Shown piece by piece: positions 21,684 through 30,722 of a stretch of 64,000 nucleotides of DNA. Position 1 is the first letter of the stretch. The number at the start of each line of letters is the position of its first letter. The position numbers and the translations under genes were made by a program. The notes under the pieces are model-generated. The model was not told the DNA's origin, searched no databases, and saw nothing but the letters and a program-made list of their open reading frames with translations. This DNA comes from Pseudidiomarina sp. CB1 (GTDB taxonomy: Bacteria > Pseudomonadota > Gammaproteobacteria > Enterobacterales > Alteromonadaceae), in NCBI RefSeq assembly GCF_024752025.1, contig NZ_JANTPU010000001.1:1882873-1946872 (forward strand). The letters run 5' to 3'.

Positions 21684-22223
21684 ATGCAAAAATTTAAGCT
21701 CCATTCGATTGAGTCAGCTCCCGATGGCAGTAAAGAACGTCTGCAAGCAGCGCAAGATAGTATGGGAATGGTACCCAACTTGTTCGCTGTCATGGCAAGC
21801 TCACCGCAGCTGCTGGAAGCCTATCAAACTCTAGATAGCTTGTTTCAAGAGGCGGGTTTTAACAAAAATGAGCTAACCGTGGTTTGGCAAACGATCAATG
21901 TTTACCACGATTGCCATTACTGCGTGCCAGCCCACACAGCCATTGCGAAGCAAATGGGTGCGGATGACGCTATCACAGCAAACATTAAGCAAGGTGAAGC
22001 GCTTGCCGATGACAAGCTGCAGGCATTAAGGCTCTTCACCGAGCGTATGCTGGATGCCCGCGGCAACGTTGATCAACGGGCATTTAAGGATTTTGCTGAG
22101 GCTGGTTACGAGCCCAAGCATGTGTTGGCAGTAATACTCGGTATTTCGCAAAAAACTATGAGTAACTATACCAACCATGTGGCTGAAACGCCGGTGGATG
22201 AAGCATTTCAAGATTTTAAGTGA
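21684..22223 (+). CDS. Carboxymuconolactone decarboxylase (CMD/AhpD-like) family protein
   Basis: This 179-residue helical protein has the AhpD-type redox motif in VYHDCHYCVPAHTA (Cys-x2-Cys-x3-His). CMD-family proteins of this kind are peroxidase- or disulfide-type enzymes; many are annotated only as alkylhydroperoxidase-like. A near-perfect AAGGAGG precedes the ATG at 21684, which overrides longer in-frame starts. It is followed seven bases later by a membrane protein gene, and the two appear to be one transcript under or near the AraC gene. Confidence 0.88.
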   Translation: MQKFKLHSIESAPDGSKERLQAAQDSMGMVPNLFAVMASSPQLLEAYQTLDSLFQEAGFNKNELTVVWQTINVYHDCHYCVPAHTAIAKQMGADDAITANIKQGEALADDKLQALRLFTERMLDARGNVDQRAFKDFAEAGYEPKHVLAVILGISQKTMSNYTNHVAETPVDEAFQDFK

Positions 22224-22230
22224 GGACGCT

Positions 22231-22650
22231 ATGACAGATTCTGCACAATTACAGAAAAAACTGGCGTGGAGCTTACTTGCTCTGCGTCTTGGTGTGTTCA
22301 TCGTTATGTTTGTGTGGGCGCTCGATAAATTCGTGAATCCAAGTCACACCGCCGTAGTGTTTGAAAATTTTTACGGCATCGGTGATTTGTCAGCTAACTT
22401 GGCAGCGGTGCTCGGAGGTTTACAGATCGCCTTATGCTTTGCCTTTGTATTGGGACTTTGGAAAACCCTAACCTACGGACTCATCTTTGTTTTACACGGT
22501 GTTTCAACGTTGTCGTCCATGCCTTACTATTTTGACGCCTTCAATAACTTACTGTTCTTTGCTGCATGGCCGATGTGGGCAGCCTGTTTTGTGTTGTTTT
22601 ACCTGCGAGGCTATGACCGTTTCACGTTATTGAGCAAAACAGCGGTTTAA
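22231..22650 (+). CDS. DoxX-like small membrane protein
   Basis: This 139-residue protein has four hydrophobic helices (about 11-32, 55-78, 80-98 and 105-128). The layout resembles DoxX/MauE-type quinone or redox partner proteins, although the match is by topology only. GAGG overlapping the previous stop serves the ATG at 22231. Pairing of a CMD thiol enzyme and a DoxX-like protein suggests a small redox operon (inference). Its stop overlaps the convergent methyltransferase gene by four bases. Confidence 0.7.
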   Translation: MTDSAQLQKKLAWSLLALRLGVFIVMFVWALDKFVNPSHTAVVFENFYGIGDLSANLAAVLGGLQIALCFAFVLGLWKTLTYGLIFVLHGVSTLSSMPYYFDAFNNLLFFAAWPMWAACFVLFYLRGYDRFTLLSKTAV

Positions 22651-23387
22651 TCTTCATTGGTGAGTGGTCCTTTGCAGAGGGTGCATTCACCGTCAGTGGC
22701 GACTGAGCCTTCCACGTAGCGCATGCGATGGGACGCTTTGTCTCGATTAGCACTGAATTGGTAGCTTTGCTGACGCTGCTGGGGTTTGCGGGCGATAAAC
22801 TGACAGACTGCGCCACGACCATTGTGGCGATCGCCCTCATGGATGTCGCGTTCGATCTCTTGGCTGACCTGAATAGTGTAACCTTTGAATGCGCGCTCGA
22901 GTTCGACTTTGGAAATCATTAAATCTGCGTTGTCAGGGCCACCGGTACCGCGACCAAGTTGCGCAGTTGTGTAGCCTTCCAGCAAGAAAAATCCGCCGGG
23001 CTTGAGGCTAGCAGCAATTTGTTCATAAAGATGGGCACGGCCATGTCCTGGTAAGTGGCAGAAAATAGCCACAATGCCATCGTAATGAGCTTTCGGCAGT
23101 TCTGCCTGAGTAAGATCGACGACTTCGGTTTGGATACTGACACCACGCTGCTCGGCAAGCTTGACGGCTTTCTTAAGCGCAACGCTAGAAATATCCATGG
23201 CGCAAACGTGCGCACCTAATTCAGCGAGGTAAACGGAATTGCGGCCCTCTCCGTCAGCAACACATAACACATGAGCTTGCTCGTGAGGAGCTAACAGGTC
23301 GGTGGCATGTTCTTGGAGAAAATCATTTGGAGCAGTGCCGTAGATGTATTCCTCTGTGTTGTAGCGCTCATCCCAGTTGTTGCTCAT
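22647..23387 (-). CDS. Class I SAM-dependent methyltransferase (TehB-like) with Cys-containing tail
   Basis: This 246-residue protein starts NWDERYNTEEYIYGTAPNDFL, the pattern of the TehB/thiopurine-like methyltransferase family. SAM motif I is LCVADGEGRNSVYLAELGA, followed by the acidic motif AMDISS. The core ends near residue 200. The last 45 residues form an unusual extension with CTLC near the end and basic and polar residues, possibly a metal-binding knuckle. The substrate is unknown. The start lies inside the 3' end of the upstream GGDEF/EAL gene (20-base overlap). Confidence 0.87.
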   Translation of the reverse strand: MSNNWDERYNTEEYIYGTAPNDFLQEHATDLLAPHEQAHVLCVADGEGRNSVYLAELGAHVCAMDISSVALKKAVKLAEQRGVSIQTEVVDLTQAELPKAHYDGIVAIFCHLPGHGRAHLYEQIAASLKPGGFFLLEGYTTAQLGRGTGGPDNADLMISKVELERAFKGYTIQVSQEIERDIHEGDRHNGRGAVCQFIARKPQQRQQSYQFSANRDKASHRMRYVEGSVATDGECTLCKGPLTNED

Positions 23388-25038
23388 GATCTTGATGACT
23401 CCGATACCAATCGATGAATTCGTCTGCTCCTAGGGGCTTACAGAATAGATAGCCTTGCCCATAATCGCAACCAAGCTCGCGCAGGTAAGTAAGGTGGGCT
23501 TCGGTTTCTACCCCCTCAGCCAATGATTTAATGCCCATCTTTTGCGCCAGCACGACGGCTGCGGTGCAAATATGACTGGCGCCCTCGTCGTCTGGTAGCG
23601 TCTTGACGAAGACTTGATCAATTTTGAGTAATGAAATAGGTAATTTGTACAAGTACTGTAGCGATGAATAGCCAGTACCGAAGTCATCAATGGATACGGT
23701 GATTTTGGCTTTCGCGAGCTTCAACAATTCAGCGACAACATCATCAATATCCTCAATGAGCGTGCCTTCGGTGATCTCAATTTCAATCCAGTTGCCATCG
23801 ACGTCGTATTCATTCAATAAATCAAACAACATCTGTGAAAATCCTGGCTGCAGTAAGTCGTGGCCGGTAACGTTAATGGCGACTTGCAAGTAAATACCTT
23901 GCTTTTGCCAAGCGCTGGTTTGTTGAATGACTTCACGCAAAACGAATTCACTGATTTTGAGAATAAGCGTGCTGTGTTCAGCGCTGGGAATAAATTCGTC
24001 GGGTCGAATCCAACCCCTTTCAGGATGATGCCAGCGTATCAGTGCCTCAACACCAAACACTTTGCCGCTTGCGAGCTCCAGTTTCGGTTGATAATGCATA
24101 AGAAAATCACCGCGCTCGATGCCTTCCGACACCTCCGCCATTAACGCTAGGTGCTTGCTAATCGTTTCGCTAACTTCTGGAGTGTAAATAAAAGAATCCA
24201 TCATCTTGTCGTTGGCACGTGCGATCGCTATTTCGGCGTGCTGTAACAACGTCGCTGGTTCAATAGATAAGTCATTGAGGTAGACGCCACCCAAGTGACG
24301 GTTAACATAAACGGAGAGATTCTCGAAGTTCGCATTCTCGCGCAGCGTCGAAAGGCATTCTCTCATAAGTGCATCGGTGTCATTGGCGGCGATGTTTGGA
24401 AATAGGGCCGCAAGTTGGCCGGCGTGAATACGAAACACTTCCGGTTGATGCGCCGACATAGCTTGCAGGGCTTTAGCGTAGCTTTGAATAATCGCGTCGA
24501 TAACAGTGAAGCCAAACGCTGAACGTAACGCCATGCCATTATCGATGCTGCAGGTGACGAGAAAATAATTCTGGGTGTTAAGTTTATGACTGTCGCGTAG
24601 CTCCTGTAGCCGCTCCAATAGTGCTTTGCGGTTAGCTAATTTACTTAAGGGATCGCGTCGAGCTAATTGCTTTAAGCGCTCGATGTAGCGTCGACTTGTG
24701 TCACTTGATAAACCAGCGAGCGTACCAACCGCCACAAAATAAAAAGTGCGGTATACCCAATTAATGGTGTCCTGCATTTCCATAGTTTCAGTATTGATAG
24801 GCATCCAAGGGCCAAGGGCCACACCACCGATCAAGCCGATAATAATGCCGCCTTTATAACCGAAAATAATACCGGCAATGGCAATAGGAATGTACATGGA
24901 ATGGGAGTAAACGTACTTGATGCCACCGGTCATCCAGACCAGGGTGGTAACACCGGCGACCGCAGACATTAGCACGACAACAAGAAGCAGCCGTTGTGGC
25001 TGGGTGTATTTACGAAATAGATAATTACCGATGTTCAC
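23368..25038 (-). CDS. Membrane-bound GGDEF/EAL protein, probable c-di-GMP phosphodiesterase
   Basis: This 556-residue protein has an N-terminal membrane sensor of about four helices (16-110) and a degenerate GGDEF domain. The signature is HAGQL in RIHAGQLAALF, so cyclase activity is unlikely. The complete EAL domain has EALIRWHHP, the NVTGHDLL asparagine, EIEITEGTL, SIDDFGTGYSSL, LKIDQVFV and AEGVETEAHLTYL. These hold the metal- and base-coordinating residues, so hydrolysis of c-di-GMP is predicted. The start is a GTG. No other ATG lies near it in frame. Confidence 0.9.
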   Translation of the reverse strand: MNIGNYLFRKYTQPQRLLLVVVLMSAVAGVTTLVWMTGGIKYVYSHSMYIPIAIAGIIFGYKGGIIIGLIGGVALGPWMPINTETMEMQDTINWVYRTFYFVAVGTLAGLSSDTSRRYIERLKQLARRDPLSKLANRKALLERLQELRDSHKLNTQNYFLVTCSIDNGMALRSAFGFTVIDAIIQSYAKALQAMSAHQPEVFRIHAGQLAALFPNIAANDTDALMRECLSTLRENANFENLSVYVNRHLGGVYLNDLSIEPATLLQHAEIAIARANDKMMDSFIYTPEVSETISKHLALMAEVSEGIERGDFLMHYQPKLELASGKVFGVEALIRWHHPERGWIRPDEFIPSAEHSTLILKISEFVLREVIQQTSAWQKQGIYLQVAINVTGHDLLQPGFSQMLFDLLNEYDVDGNWIEIEITEGTLIEDIDDVVAELLKLAKAKITVSIDDFGTGYSSLQYLYKLPISLLKIDQVFVKTLPDDEGASHICTAAVVLAQKMGIKSLAEGVETEAHLTYLRELGCDYGQGYLFCKPLGADEFIDWYRSHQDHEQQLG

Positions 25039-25111
25039 TGGTAGCGCCTCATAGAAGTTACTTTTAACAAATAGGCGCTACCGTAAGATTTGTCTACAAA
25101 TTCAACAAAGT

Positions 25112-25963
25112 TTAACAATTCTTACCGGCGAAATCGGCGGCACTGTGACGTTCCCGAACTTGTTCGTTCTCGTCGCCCCATGCGCGGTTAACCATGCGGC
25201 CACGTTTCACCGCCGGGCGGGCGCCAATTTCTTTAACCCAGCGCAACACATGCTCGTATTCGTGGACCTGCAAAAACTCAGCAGCATCATAGGCTTCGTT
25301 ATTCACCACGGCACCGTACCACGGCCAGATAGCCATATCGGCAATGGTGTAGGTGTCTCCGGCAATATAGCGGTTCGCAGCGAGTTGACGATTAAGGACA
25401 TCAAACTGTCGCTTCACTTCCATAGTGTAACGGTTGATAGGGTATTCGTATTTGTCTGGTGCATAAGCATAGAAGTGACCGAAGCCACCGCCTAAAAAGG
25501 GTGCTGCACCCATTTGCCAAAACAGCCAATTCAAGGTTTCGGTGCGTTGTGCAGGGGGGGTGGGCAAAAATGCACCAAATTTCTCAGCAAGGTAAAGCAA
25601 AATTGAACCCGACTCGAACACTCGCGTCGGCGGTTGCGTGCTGCGGTCTACTAGTGCTGGAATTTTGGAGTTCGGGTTGAGCTCGACAAAGCCGCTGCTG
25701 AATTGCTCGCCTTCGCTAATATCAATCAAAAAAGCGTCATATTCTGCGTCGGTGATACCTGACTCTAGGAGCTCCTCTAGCAGAATGGTGACTTTGACAC
25801 CATTTGGCGTGGCGAGCGAGTAGAGTTGTAGCGTGTGCTCACCAACCGGCAATGCTTTGTCATGCGTTGCCCCAGCTATTGGCCGGTTTATTTTTGCAAA
25901 CTTGCCGCCGCTTTCTTGATCCCATGTCCATACTTTTGGGGGGTGGTACTTAACATCACTCAT
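25112..25963 (-). CDS. yghU: YghU-like glutathione S-transferase family protein
   Basis: This 283-residue protein has a long N-terminal extension (YHPPKVWTWDQESGGKFAKINRP), then a GST thioredoxin fold (HTLQLYSLATPNGVKVTILLEE, where the T-P-N-G segment is typical). ESGSILLYLAEKFG and the all-helical C-terminal domain with YTIADMAIWPWYG follow. This is the YghU subgroup, which has disulfide-bond oxidoreductase activity with two glutathiones in E. coli. SD GGAGG is nine bases before the ATG. Confidence 0.93.
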   Translation of the reverse strand: MSDVKYHPPKVWTWDQESGGKFAKINRPIAGATHDKALPVGEHTLQLYSLATPNGVKVTILLEELLESGITDAEYDAFLIDISEGEQFSSGFVELNPNSKIPALVDRSTQPPTRVFESGSILLYLAEKFGAFLPTPPAQRTETLNWLFWQMGAAPFLGGGFGHFYAYAPDKYEYPINRYTMEVKRQFDVLNRQLAANRYIAGDTYTIADMAIWPWYGAVVNNEAYDAAEFLQVHEYEHVLRWVKEIGARPAVKRGRMVNRAWGDENEQVRERHSAADFAGKNC

Positions 25964-25980
25964 TGATCAACCTCCATAAA

Positions 25981-26018
25981 AAAAGTCCGTATTCAGCATA
26001 ACCGAATACGGACTTTTT
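25981..26018 (-). terminator. Bidirectional-looking terminator after the BON lipoprotein gene
   Basis: A 14-base perfect stem (25981-25994 with 26004-26017) is flanked by A-runs and T-runs. It lies downstream of the minus-strand BON gene and before yghU, so it separates the two transcripts. Confidence 0.85.
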
Positions 26019-26055
26019 AGATCAATCAATTGCTGTTAGTTTTCTATCGATACAC

Positions 26056-26538
26056 TTAGTTTTGTACTTCGATGTCGTTTTCAACGGATTGCACGCCTTC
26101 AATACCTTCAGCGATTTGCGCCGCAAGATCCGCAATGTCTGCGCTCGCAACAATACCACTTAAAACCACGTGACCATCGATGGTTTCCACATTGATGTTC
26201 ATGGCTTCGATCTGGTCTGCTTCAACCAGTGCAGCTTTGACGCGGCCGGTAATGGCTGCATCGCTTAAAAAGTCGCCCGCTTCACCGGCAGCTTCTTTGG
26301 TTTCGTCCCATGCATCACCAGCAGCATCTTTGGTTTCATCCCAAGCATCACCAGCGGCATCAGCGGCTTTTTCAGCAGCTTCCTCGGTTTCTTGAGCGGC
26401 TTCATTTGCTGCTGCTTCAGTTTGCTCCATCGCTTGTTCGGTTTGATTCTCTGCCGACTCTTGCTCGGCTTGGCTACACGCCGCTAGGGTCAAACTCGAA
26501 AATAACGCCAATAAAGCTAAACGATTCATGTTTTTCAT
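26056..26538 (-). CDS. BON domain lipoprotein
   Basis: This 160-residue protein has an N-terminal lipobox LAAC (acylated Cys at about residue 21). A very Glu/Ala/Gln-rich helical spacer (22-95) contains the near-exact tandem unit AAGDAWDETK twice. The C-terminal BON domain is at about 97-158 (AITGRVKAALVEADQI, VNVETIDGHVVLSGIV..., GVQSVENDIEVQN). BON domains bind lipids in the envelope (OsmY/DolP family). Probable outer-membrane or periplasmic stress protein. Confidence 0.9.
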   Translation of the reverse strand: MKNMNRLALLALFSSLTLAACSQAEQESAENQTEQAMEQTEAAANEAAQETEEAAEKAADAAGDAWDETKDAAGDAWDETKEAAGEAGDFLSDAAITGRVKAALVEADQIEAMNINVETIDGHVVLSGIVASADIADLAAQIAEGIEGVQSVENDIEVQN

Positions 26539-26684
26539 CTAATAACCCCCTGTTTTTAGTTAACTTCCGTTGTTAAATGTAGCTCGTATTTACAATTTTG
26601 CGAGATTATTTACCCTGAATTTGCGTTACTCTGAGATTCTGCGAAAGTTAAGTGGTTAAAGTTTTAAAAATAACGAGGTAACGA

Positions 26685-27146
26685 ATGGCGCTTCTCGGTA
26701 ATATACTTTGGTTGATTTTTGGTGGGTTTGTCATGGGCCTTGGCTGGTGGCTGGCCGGATTAATCGCTTTTATCTCAATTATCGGTATTCCTTGGGGTAA
26801 AGCTTGCTTTGTTATTGGTCGGTTTGCATTTTTACCGTTCGGTTATGAGGCGATGAGTCGGCGCGAACTCACTCAACGAACGGATATTGGTACCGGTATT
26901 TTTGGTTCCATCGGCAATATCCTGTGGCTTATTTTCTTTGGTTGGTGGCTGGCGCTTGGTCATTTAGTCGCTGCACTAGGAATGTTTATTATCATTATTG
27001 GTATTCCGTTTGGCATCCAACATTTGAAGCTAGCCATGATCGCCTTGTTGCCGATTGGCCAGACGATCGTTCCGAAAGAAGTAGCGAAAGCCGCGCGGCA
27101 AAAAAATGCTGAGTCATACGTCAATAAAGTACGTAACGAAAAGTAA
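26685..27146 (+). CDS. yccF: YccF domain membrane protein
   Basis: This 153-residue protein has two copies of a motif of tryptophan-rich hydrophobic helices (LGNILWLIFGGFVMGLGWW and IGNILWLIFFGWWLALGH). Each is followed by IGIPWG or IGIPFG, the YccF family signature. It is an inner-membrane protein of unknown role. First gene of the forward cluster to 29996; the next starts 14 bases later. Confidence 0.9.
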   Translation: MALLGNILWLIFGGFVMGLGWWLAGLIAFISIIGIPWGKACFVIGRFAFLPFGYEAMSRRELTQRTDIGTGIFGSIGNILWLIFFGWWLALGHLVAALGMFIIIIGIPFGIQHLKLAMIALLPIGQTIVPKEVAKAARQKNAESYVNKVRNEK

Positions 27147-27160
27147 ATCAGGAGAACAAC

Positions 27161-28195
27161 ATGTCGTGGATGATCTACGGGGCTTACGGCTACACCGGCG
27201 AGTTGGTGGCGGCATACGCTAAAGAATGTGGGCAAACGCCGTTACTTGCTGGACGCAATGAAAAAAAGTTAAAAGCTGTTGCCGATAAACTCGAATTGCC
27301 TTATCAAGTCGTAAATCTTGAAGACCCTGTTGCCTTGCGCCAGGCCTTGGCTGAACAACAGGTGGTCGTGCATTGTGCAGGGCCATTTGACGTGACTGCT
27401 GCGCCGATGATGGATGCTTGTATCGCGACGCGCACGCATTATTTAGACATCACTGGGGAGTTAGCTGTATTCGAGTTGGCACATAGTAAACATGATGAGG
27501 CAAAGCGAGCGAATGTGGTGCTCTGCCCTGGTGTTGGCTTCGATGTGATTCCCACTGACTGTGTTGCCGCACAATTGAAGGCCGAGATGCCCGATGCTAC
27601 AGCGCTGACGCTGGGTTTCGATTCTGCATCACGCATGAGTCGCGGTACGGCAAAAACCAGCGTTCGACGACTAGGTGAAGGCGGCGCTGTGCGGCGTAAC
27701 GGCATTATCGAAACGGTGCCACTAGCGTATAAGACGCGCAAAATCGATTTTGGTAACGGCGAAAAGCTGGCGATGACGATCCCTTGGGGAGATGTTTCAA
27801 CCGCTTATTACACAACCGGGATCGGCTCGATCGAAGTTTATATTCCGGCCTCGCCTAATCTGGTGAAACGCTTAAAACGCATGAATTACTTCCGTTGGTT
27901 GTTACGTTTCGAGTGGATGAAGAACTGGCTCGAGAAAAAGATCGAGCAACAACCCGCTGGGCCCAGCGAAAAGCAGCTTGAACAAGCTCATACTTTTGTA
28001 TGGGGTGAAGCCACCAATGCCGAGGGCAAAGTGATCAGTAAGCGTGAAAAGGTAATGAATGGCTATAAGCTTACCAGTCGTGGTGCGGTTGATGTGACAT
28101 TGTGGTTACTTGAACATAATCCTGAGGGTGGTTATTACACTCCGGCCAAGCTTTGTGGCGCGGAACTTATCGAGCGTTATCGAGTGACGGACTAA
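27161..28195 (+). CDS. Saccharopine dehydrogenase-like NADP-binding protein (trans-acting enoyl reductase family)
   Basis: This 344-residue protein opens with a Rossmann motif YGAYGYTGELVAAYA (residues 5-19), then LLAGRN. VVHCAGPFDVTAAPMMDAC follows and YLDITGE lies near residue 97. The family is NAD(P)-dependent and includes mycobacterial trans-acting enoyl reductases for lipid synthesis. A soluble or peripheral reductase acting on a lipid or polyketide-like substrate is possible, but the substrate cannot be read from sequence. Confidence 0.85.
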   Translation: MSWMIYGAYGYTGELVAAYAKECGQTPLLAGRNEKKLKAVADKLELPYQVVNLEDPVALRQALAEQQVVVHCAGPFDVTAAPMMDACIATRTHYLDITGELAVFELAHSKHDEAKRANVVLCPGVGFDVIPTDCVAAQLKAEMPDATALTLGFDSASRMSRGTAKTSVRRLGEGGAVRRNGIIETVPLAYKTRKIDFGNGEKLAMTIPWGDVSTAYYTTGIGSIEVYIPASPNLVKRLKRMNYFRWLLRFEWMKNWLEKKIEQQPAGPSEKQLEQAHTFVWGEATNAEGKVISKREKVMNGYKLTSRGAVDVTLWLLEHNPEGGYYTPAKLCGAELIERYRVTD

Positions 28196-28220
28196 TTTCG
28201 GCGAAGAAGGAAAGCAAACC

Positions 28221-29174
28221 ATGCGTTTATGGGTGAGTGCGCTAGTGCTTGGGGTGGGTTTGATGAGTACGTCGGCTGTTGCCGATGATGCGGCAAACGA
28301 AGAACCACAACAAAGTAAAGGTTTAACTTGGCAAGAGTTTGATACCGAGGATTTAGTCAGTCGTCTATGGGAGCTTGATGAAGAGCATAAGCGTGGTATC
28401 TTTCAGCTACGCACCTACGAACCGAACTTTATTTTGCCGATCCACCATAGTTCGGAGATTAACACGCAGCCGGAGTCACCCTCGCGTGGGCCATCTTCAG
28501 ATACGCTTAATAGCTACAAACCGAACGAGGTGAAGCTACAAATCTCGTTACGAACCAAGTTATTCGAAAACTTGCTGTTGCCGAACGCTGACTTGTGGGT
28601 GTCGTACACGCAGACGTCGTTATGGCAAGCTTGGAATGGCGATGAGTCATCGCCGTTTCGGAGCACCAACTATAATCCGGATGTTTTTTATATTGTTCCC
28701 TGGTCTGATGATTTAGACTTTATTCCCGGCCCAGCTAAAGTACGCTTTGCCAAAGTAGGTTTTGCGCATGAGTCCAATGGTCAAACGAAACCTGACTCGC
28801 GCAGTTGGAACTATTTCCACTTTGGCGGTGCGGTGCAATGGGGGGATTTATTATGGGAAACCACCTATAAGCAACGAGTCAATGAAACCGGCGATGAGGA
28901 CGACAATCCTGATTTGATTCGCTTTCGTGGCAATTTTGAGAATCGCTTTTCTTGGCGCAATGATCTGAGCACCTACAGTGTGACTCGAATCACGCGCGAG
29001 TTGTCGTGGGATCGCGGTTCATGGCAACTGGACTTTACCCATCCCGTTAACAGCAATAAGCCTGATGGACTGCGCTTTTATATTCAATTTTTCTCGGGTT
29101 ATGGCGAAACGTTAATTGACTATAATCACCGCCAAAACCGTATTGGCATTGGCTTTTTGTTGTTGAATATCTAA
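28221..29174 (+). CDS. pldA: Outer membrane phospholipase A
   Basis: This 317-residue precursor has a signal peptide (cleavage after SAVA). The active-site signature in the barrel is FAHESNGQTKPDSRSWN, with His183, Ser185 and Asn197 spaced exactly as in E. coli PldA (H142, S144, N156). OmpLA hydrolyses phospholipids that have slipped into the outer leaflet. It dimerises with calcium. Transcribed between a reductase and a hotdog protein, so a membrane-lipid operon is plausible. Confidence 0.95.
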   Translation: MRLWVSALVLGVGLMSTSAVADDAANEEPQQSKGLTWQEFDTEDLVSRLWELDEEHKRGIFQLRTYEPNFILPIHHSSEINTQPESPSRGPSSDTLNSYKPNEVKLQISLRTKLFENLLLPNADLWVSYTQTSLWQAWNGDESSPFRSTNYNPDVFYIVPWSDDLDFIPGPAKVRFAKVGFAHESNGQTKPDSRSWNYFHFGGAVQWGDLLWETTYKQRVNETGDEDDNPDLIRFRGNFENRFSWRNDLSTYSVTRITRELSWDRGSWQLDFTHPVNSNKPDGLRFYIQFFSGYGETLIDYNHRQNRIGIGFLLLNI

Positions 29175-29184
29175 GGCTTAGGTA

Positions 29185-29661
29185 ATGAGTGAAAATTATC
29201 TATTAAAGCTTTACCACAAGTGTTTACGTTATCCGTTTGGACGGCAGCTATTTAGTGCGGTGTTTGCGCGAAAAGCGCCTTATTTCCGCAGTATCAAACC
29301 GCTGATAACGGAATTACAGCCGAATTTCTGCGAGTTGCGCTTTAAGAAGCGCAAGGCGGTTGAAAATCACATTGGTACGGTACATGCCATTGCGCTATGC
29401 AATGGCCTCGAAATGGCCATGGGAGCTTTAGCAGAAGCGAGCATCCCCAAGCATTTGCGTTGGATCCCCAAGGGAATGACAGTAAACTACACGGCTAAAG
29501 CCGATAGTGATATTCGCATCATCGCAGAGACCCCTGCCGATGCTTGGCGTGAAGGTGACTTACCCGTGCAAGTGAAGGGGTTTCGTGCAGATGGCACAGC
29601 GGTCATTGTCGGCGAAATTATTATCTATATTTCCGCCAAACCGAAAAGGAACCCAACGTGA
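29185..29661 (+). CDS. DUF4442 hotdog-fold protein (thioesterase-like)
   Basis: This 158-residue protein has the DUF4442 layout: a basic N-terminus, then the hotdog helix [21 protein letters not shown], and later [20 protein letters not shown]. The fold is shared with acyl-CoA thioesterases such as PaaI/YiiD. Probably acts on fatty-acyl thioesters, which fits its place after pldA. Ends with a four-base overlap onto the next gene. Confidence 0.85.
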   Translation: MSENYLLKLYHKCLRYPFGRQLFSAVFARKAPYFRSIKPLITELQPNFCELRFKKRKAVENHIGTVHAIALCNGLEMAMGALAEASIPKHLRWIPKGMTVNYTAKADSDIRIIAETPADAWREGDLPVQVKGFRADGTAVIVGEIIIYISAKPKRNPT

Positions 29662-29996
29662 GCCAACTGCCAGCTTGTCCGAAGTGCGATTCGCCCTATA
29701 CCTACGAAGATGGTCCAATGCTGGTCTGCCCCGAGTGTGCGCATGAATGGTCCGCCAACGAGCAAACAGCACCAGCACAAAAGGTTTATCGTGACGCGAA
29801 CGGTAATGAACTGGTTGATGGTGATACCGTCACGGTCATCAAGGACTTAAAAGTGAAAGGCTCATCGCTGGTGGTAAAAGTCGGTACCAAAGTCAAAAAC
29901 ATTCGCCTTACTGACGAAGGTGACCACGATATTGACTGTAAAATCGATGGCATAGGCCCAATGAAGCTCAAAACCGAGTTTGTGAAGAAAGCCTAA
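29658..29996 (+). CDS. yjdM: YjdM/PhnA family zinc-ribbon protein
   Basis: This 112-residue protein starts [28 protein letters not shown], two CxxC knuckles of a zinc ribbon. A small SH3-like barrel follows ([43 protein letters not shown]). This is the whole PhnA/YjdM family. The older name phnA (alkylphosphonate) is historical and does not show phosphonate metabolism. Overlaps the convergent ChaC gene by four bases. Confidence 0.95.
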   Translation: MSQLPACPKCDSPYTYEDGPMLVCPECAHEWSANEQTAPAQKVYRDANGNELVDGDTVTVIKDLKVKGSSLVVKVGTKVKNIRLTDEGDHDIDCKIDGIGPMKLKTEFVKKA

Positions 29997-30568
29997 CCTT
30001 GCTCCAGTAGCTTTTTTAATTCCGCTTCAATGGTGAACACGTGTTCGTCGTGTTCGCCCAACGCTCTTAAAGCATCCGCAAGTTTCAGCAAATACTCACT
30101 GTTTGGCCCACTTGGCCCCGCCGAGTTGGCAATCTGTGTGGCAATTTCAGCTTCGCTTGCTGGGCCTAAGTACGCCGCGTTATCAGGTCCCGCAACGTAC
30201 ACTAAGCCTTCGACGGTTGCGGGTTCATCAAGCCATGCAAAGGTCGTGAAAAAACGCAGATAACCATTCTTTTCACGATGATCAAGGTGGGCGAATACGT
30301 CAGGGGTAACTTCGTAAGCCATTCCCGCACATCGAGCCTCGGGAACTGCAATGAGGGTTGCCACACGCCCCGGAGCTTCGGGCGTACCTCGATGATCATG
30401 GGAGCCTTGCCAGAAACGTCGTTGCCAGCCGTGAATAACCGCAGGATGGCTTTGTAGATAGGGAAAGTCGGCCTTGTAAATCAAAGAACCATAGCCAAAC
30501 AACCAAACGCTTTCGAGGTGATCAAGAGGCTGTTGCTGCTGATTAATAGCGATAGTGTTATGCGACAT
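29993..30568 (-). CDS. ChaC-like gamma-glutamylcyclotransferase
   Basis: This 191-residue protein begins with the signature [18 protein letters not shown]. The [28 protein letters not shown] strand and the catalytic-acid region ([10 protein letters not shown]) follow. The family releases 5-oxoproline from glutathione or gamma-glutamyl peptides. The ATG at 30568 is chosen because the upstream codons add a poor non-conserved N-terminus. Convergent with yjdM. Confidence 0.9.
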   Translation of the reverse strand: MSHNTIAINQQQQPLDHLESVWLFGYGSLIYKADFPYLQSHPAVIHGWQRRFWQGSHDHRGTPEAPGRVATLIAVPEARCAGMAYEVTPDVFAHLDHREKNGYLRFFTTFAWLDEPATVEGLVYVAGPDNAAYLGPASEAEIATQIANSAGPSGPNSEYLLKLADALRALGEHDEHVFTIEAELKKLLEQG

Positions 30569-30722
30569 AGCGGATTCTTTACCTGCGACGAAGGAGAAAA
30601 CCAGTCTAACAAAACGCTTCGGAAGTTGCGAAAACACGCTGGCTAACCACGTAATTTTTGGGCAAAAAACAGCGTTATCTGCTATAGATAAGAGTAACTT
30701 CTATCGAGGAAACAAAATCTGC

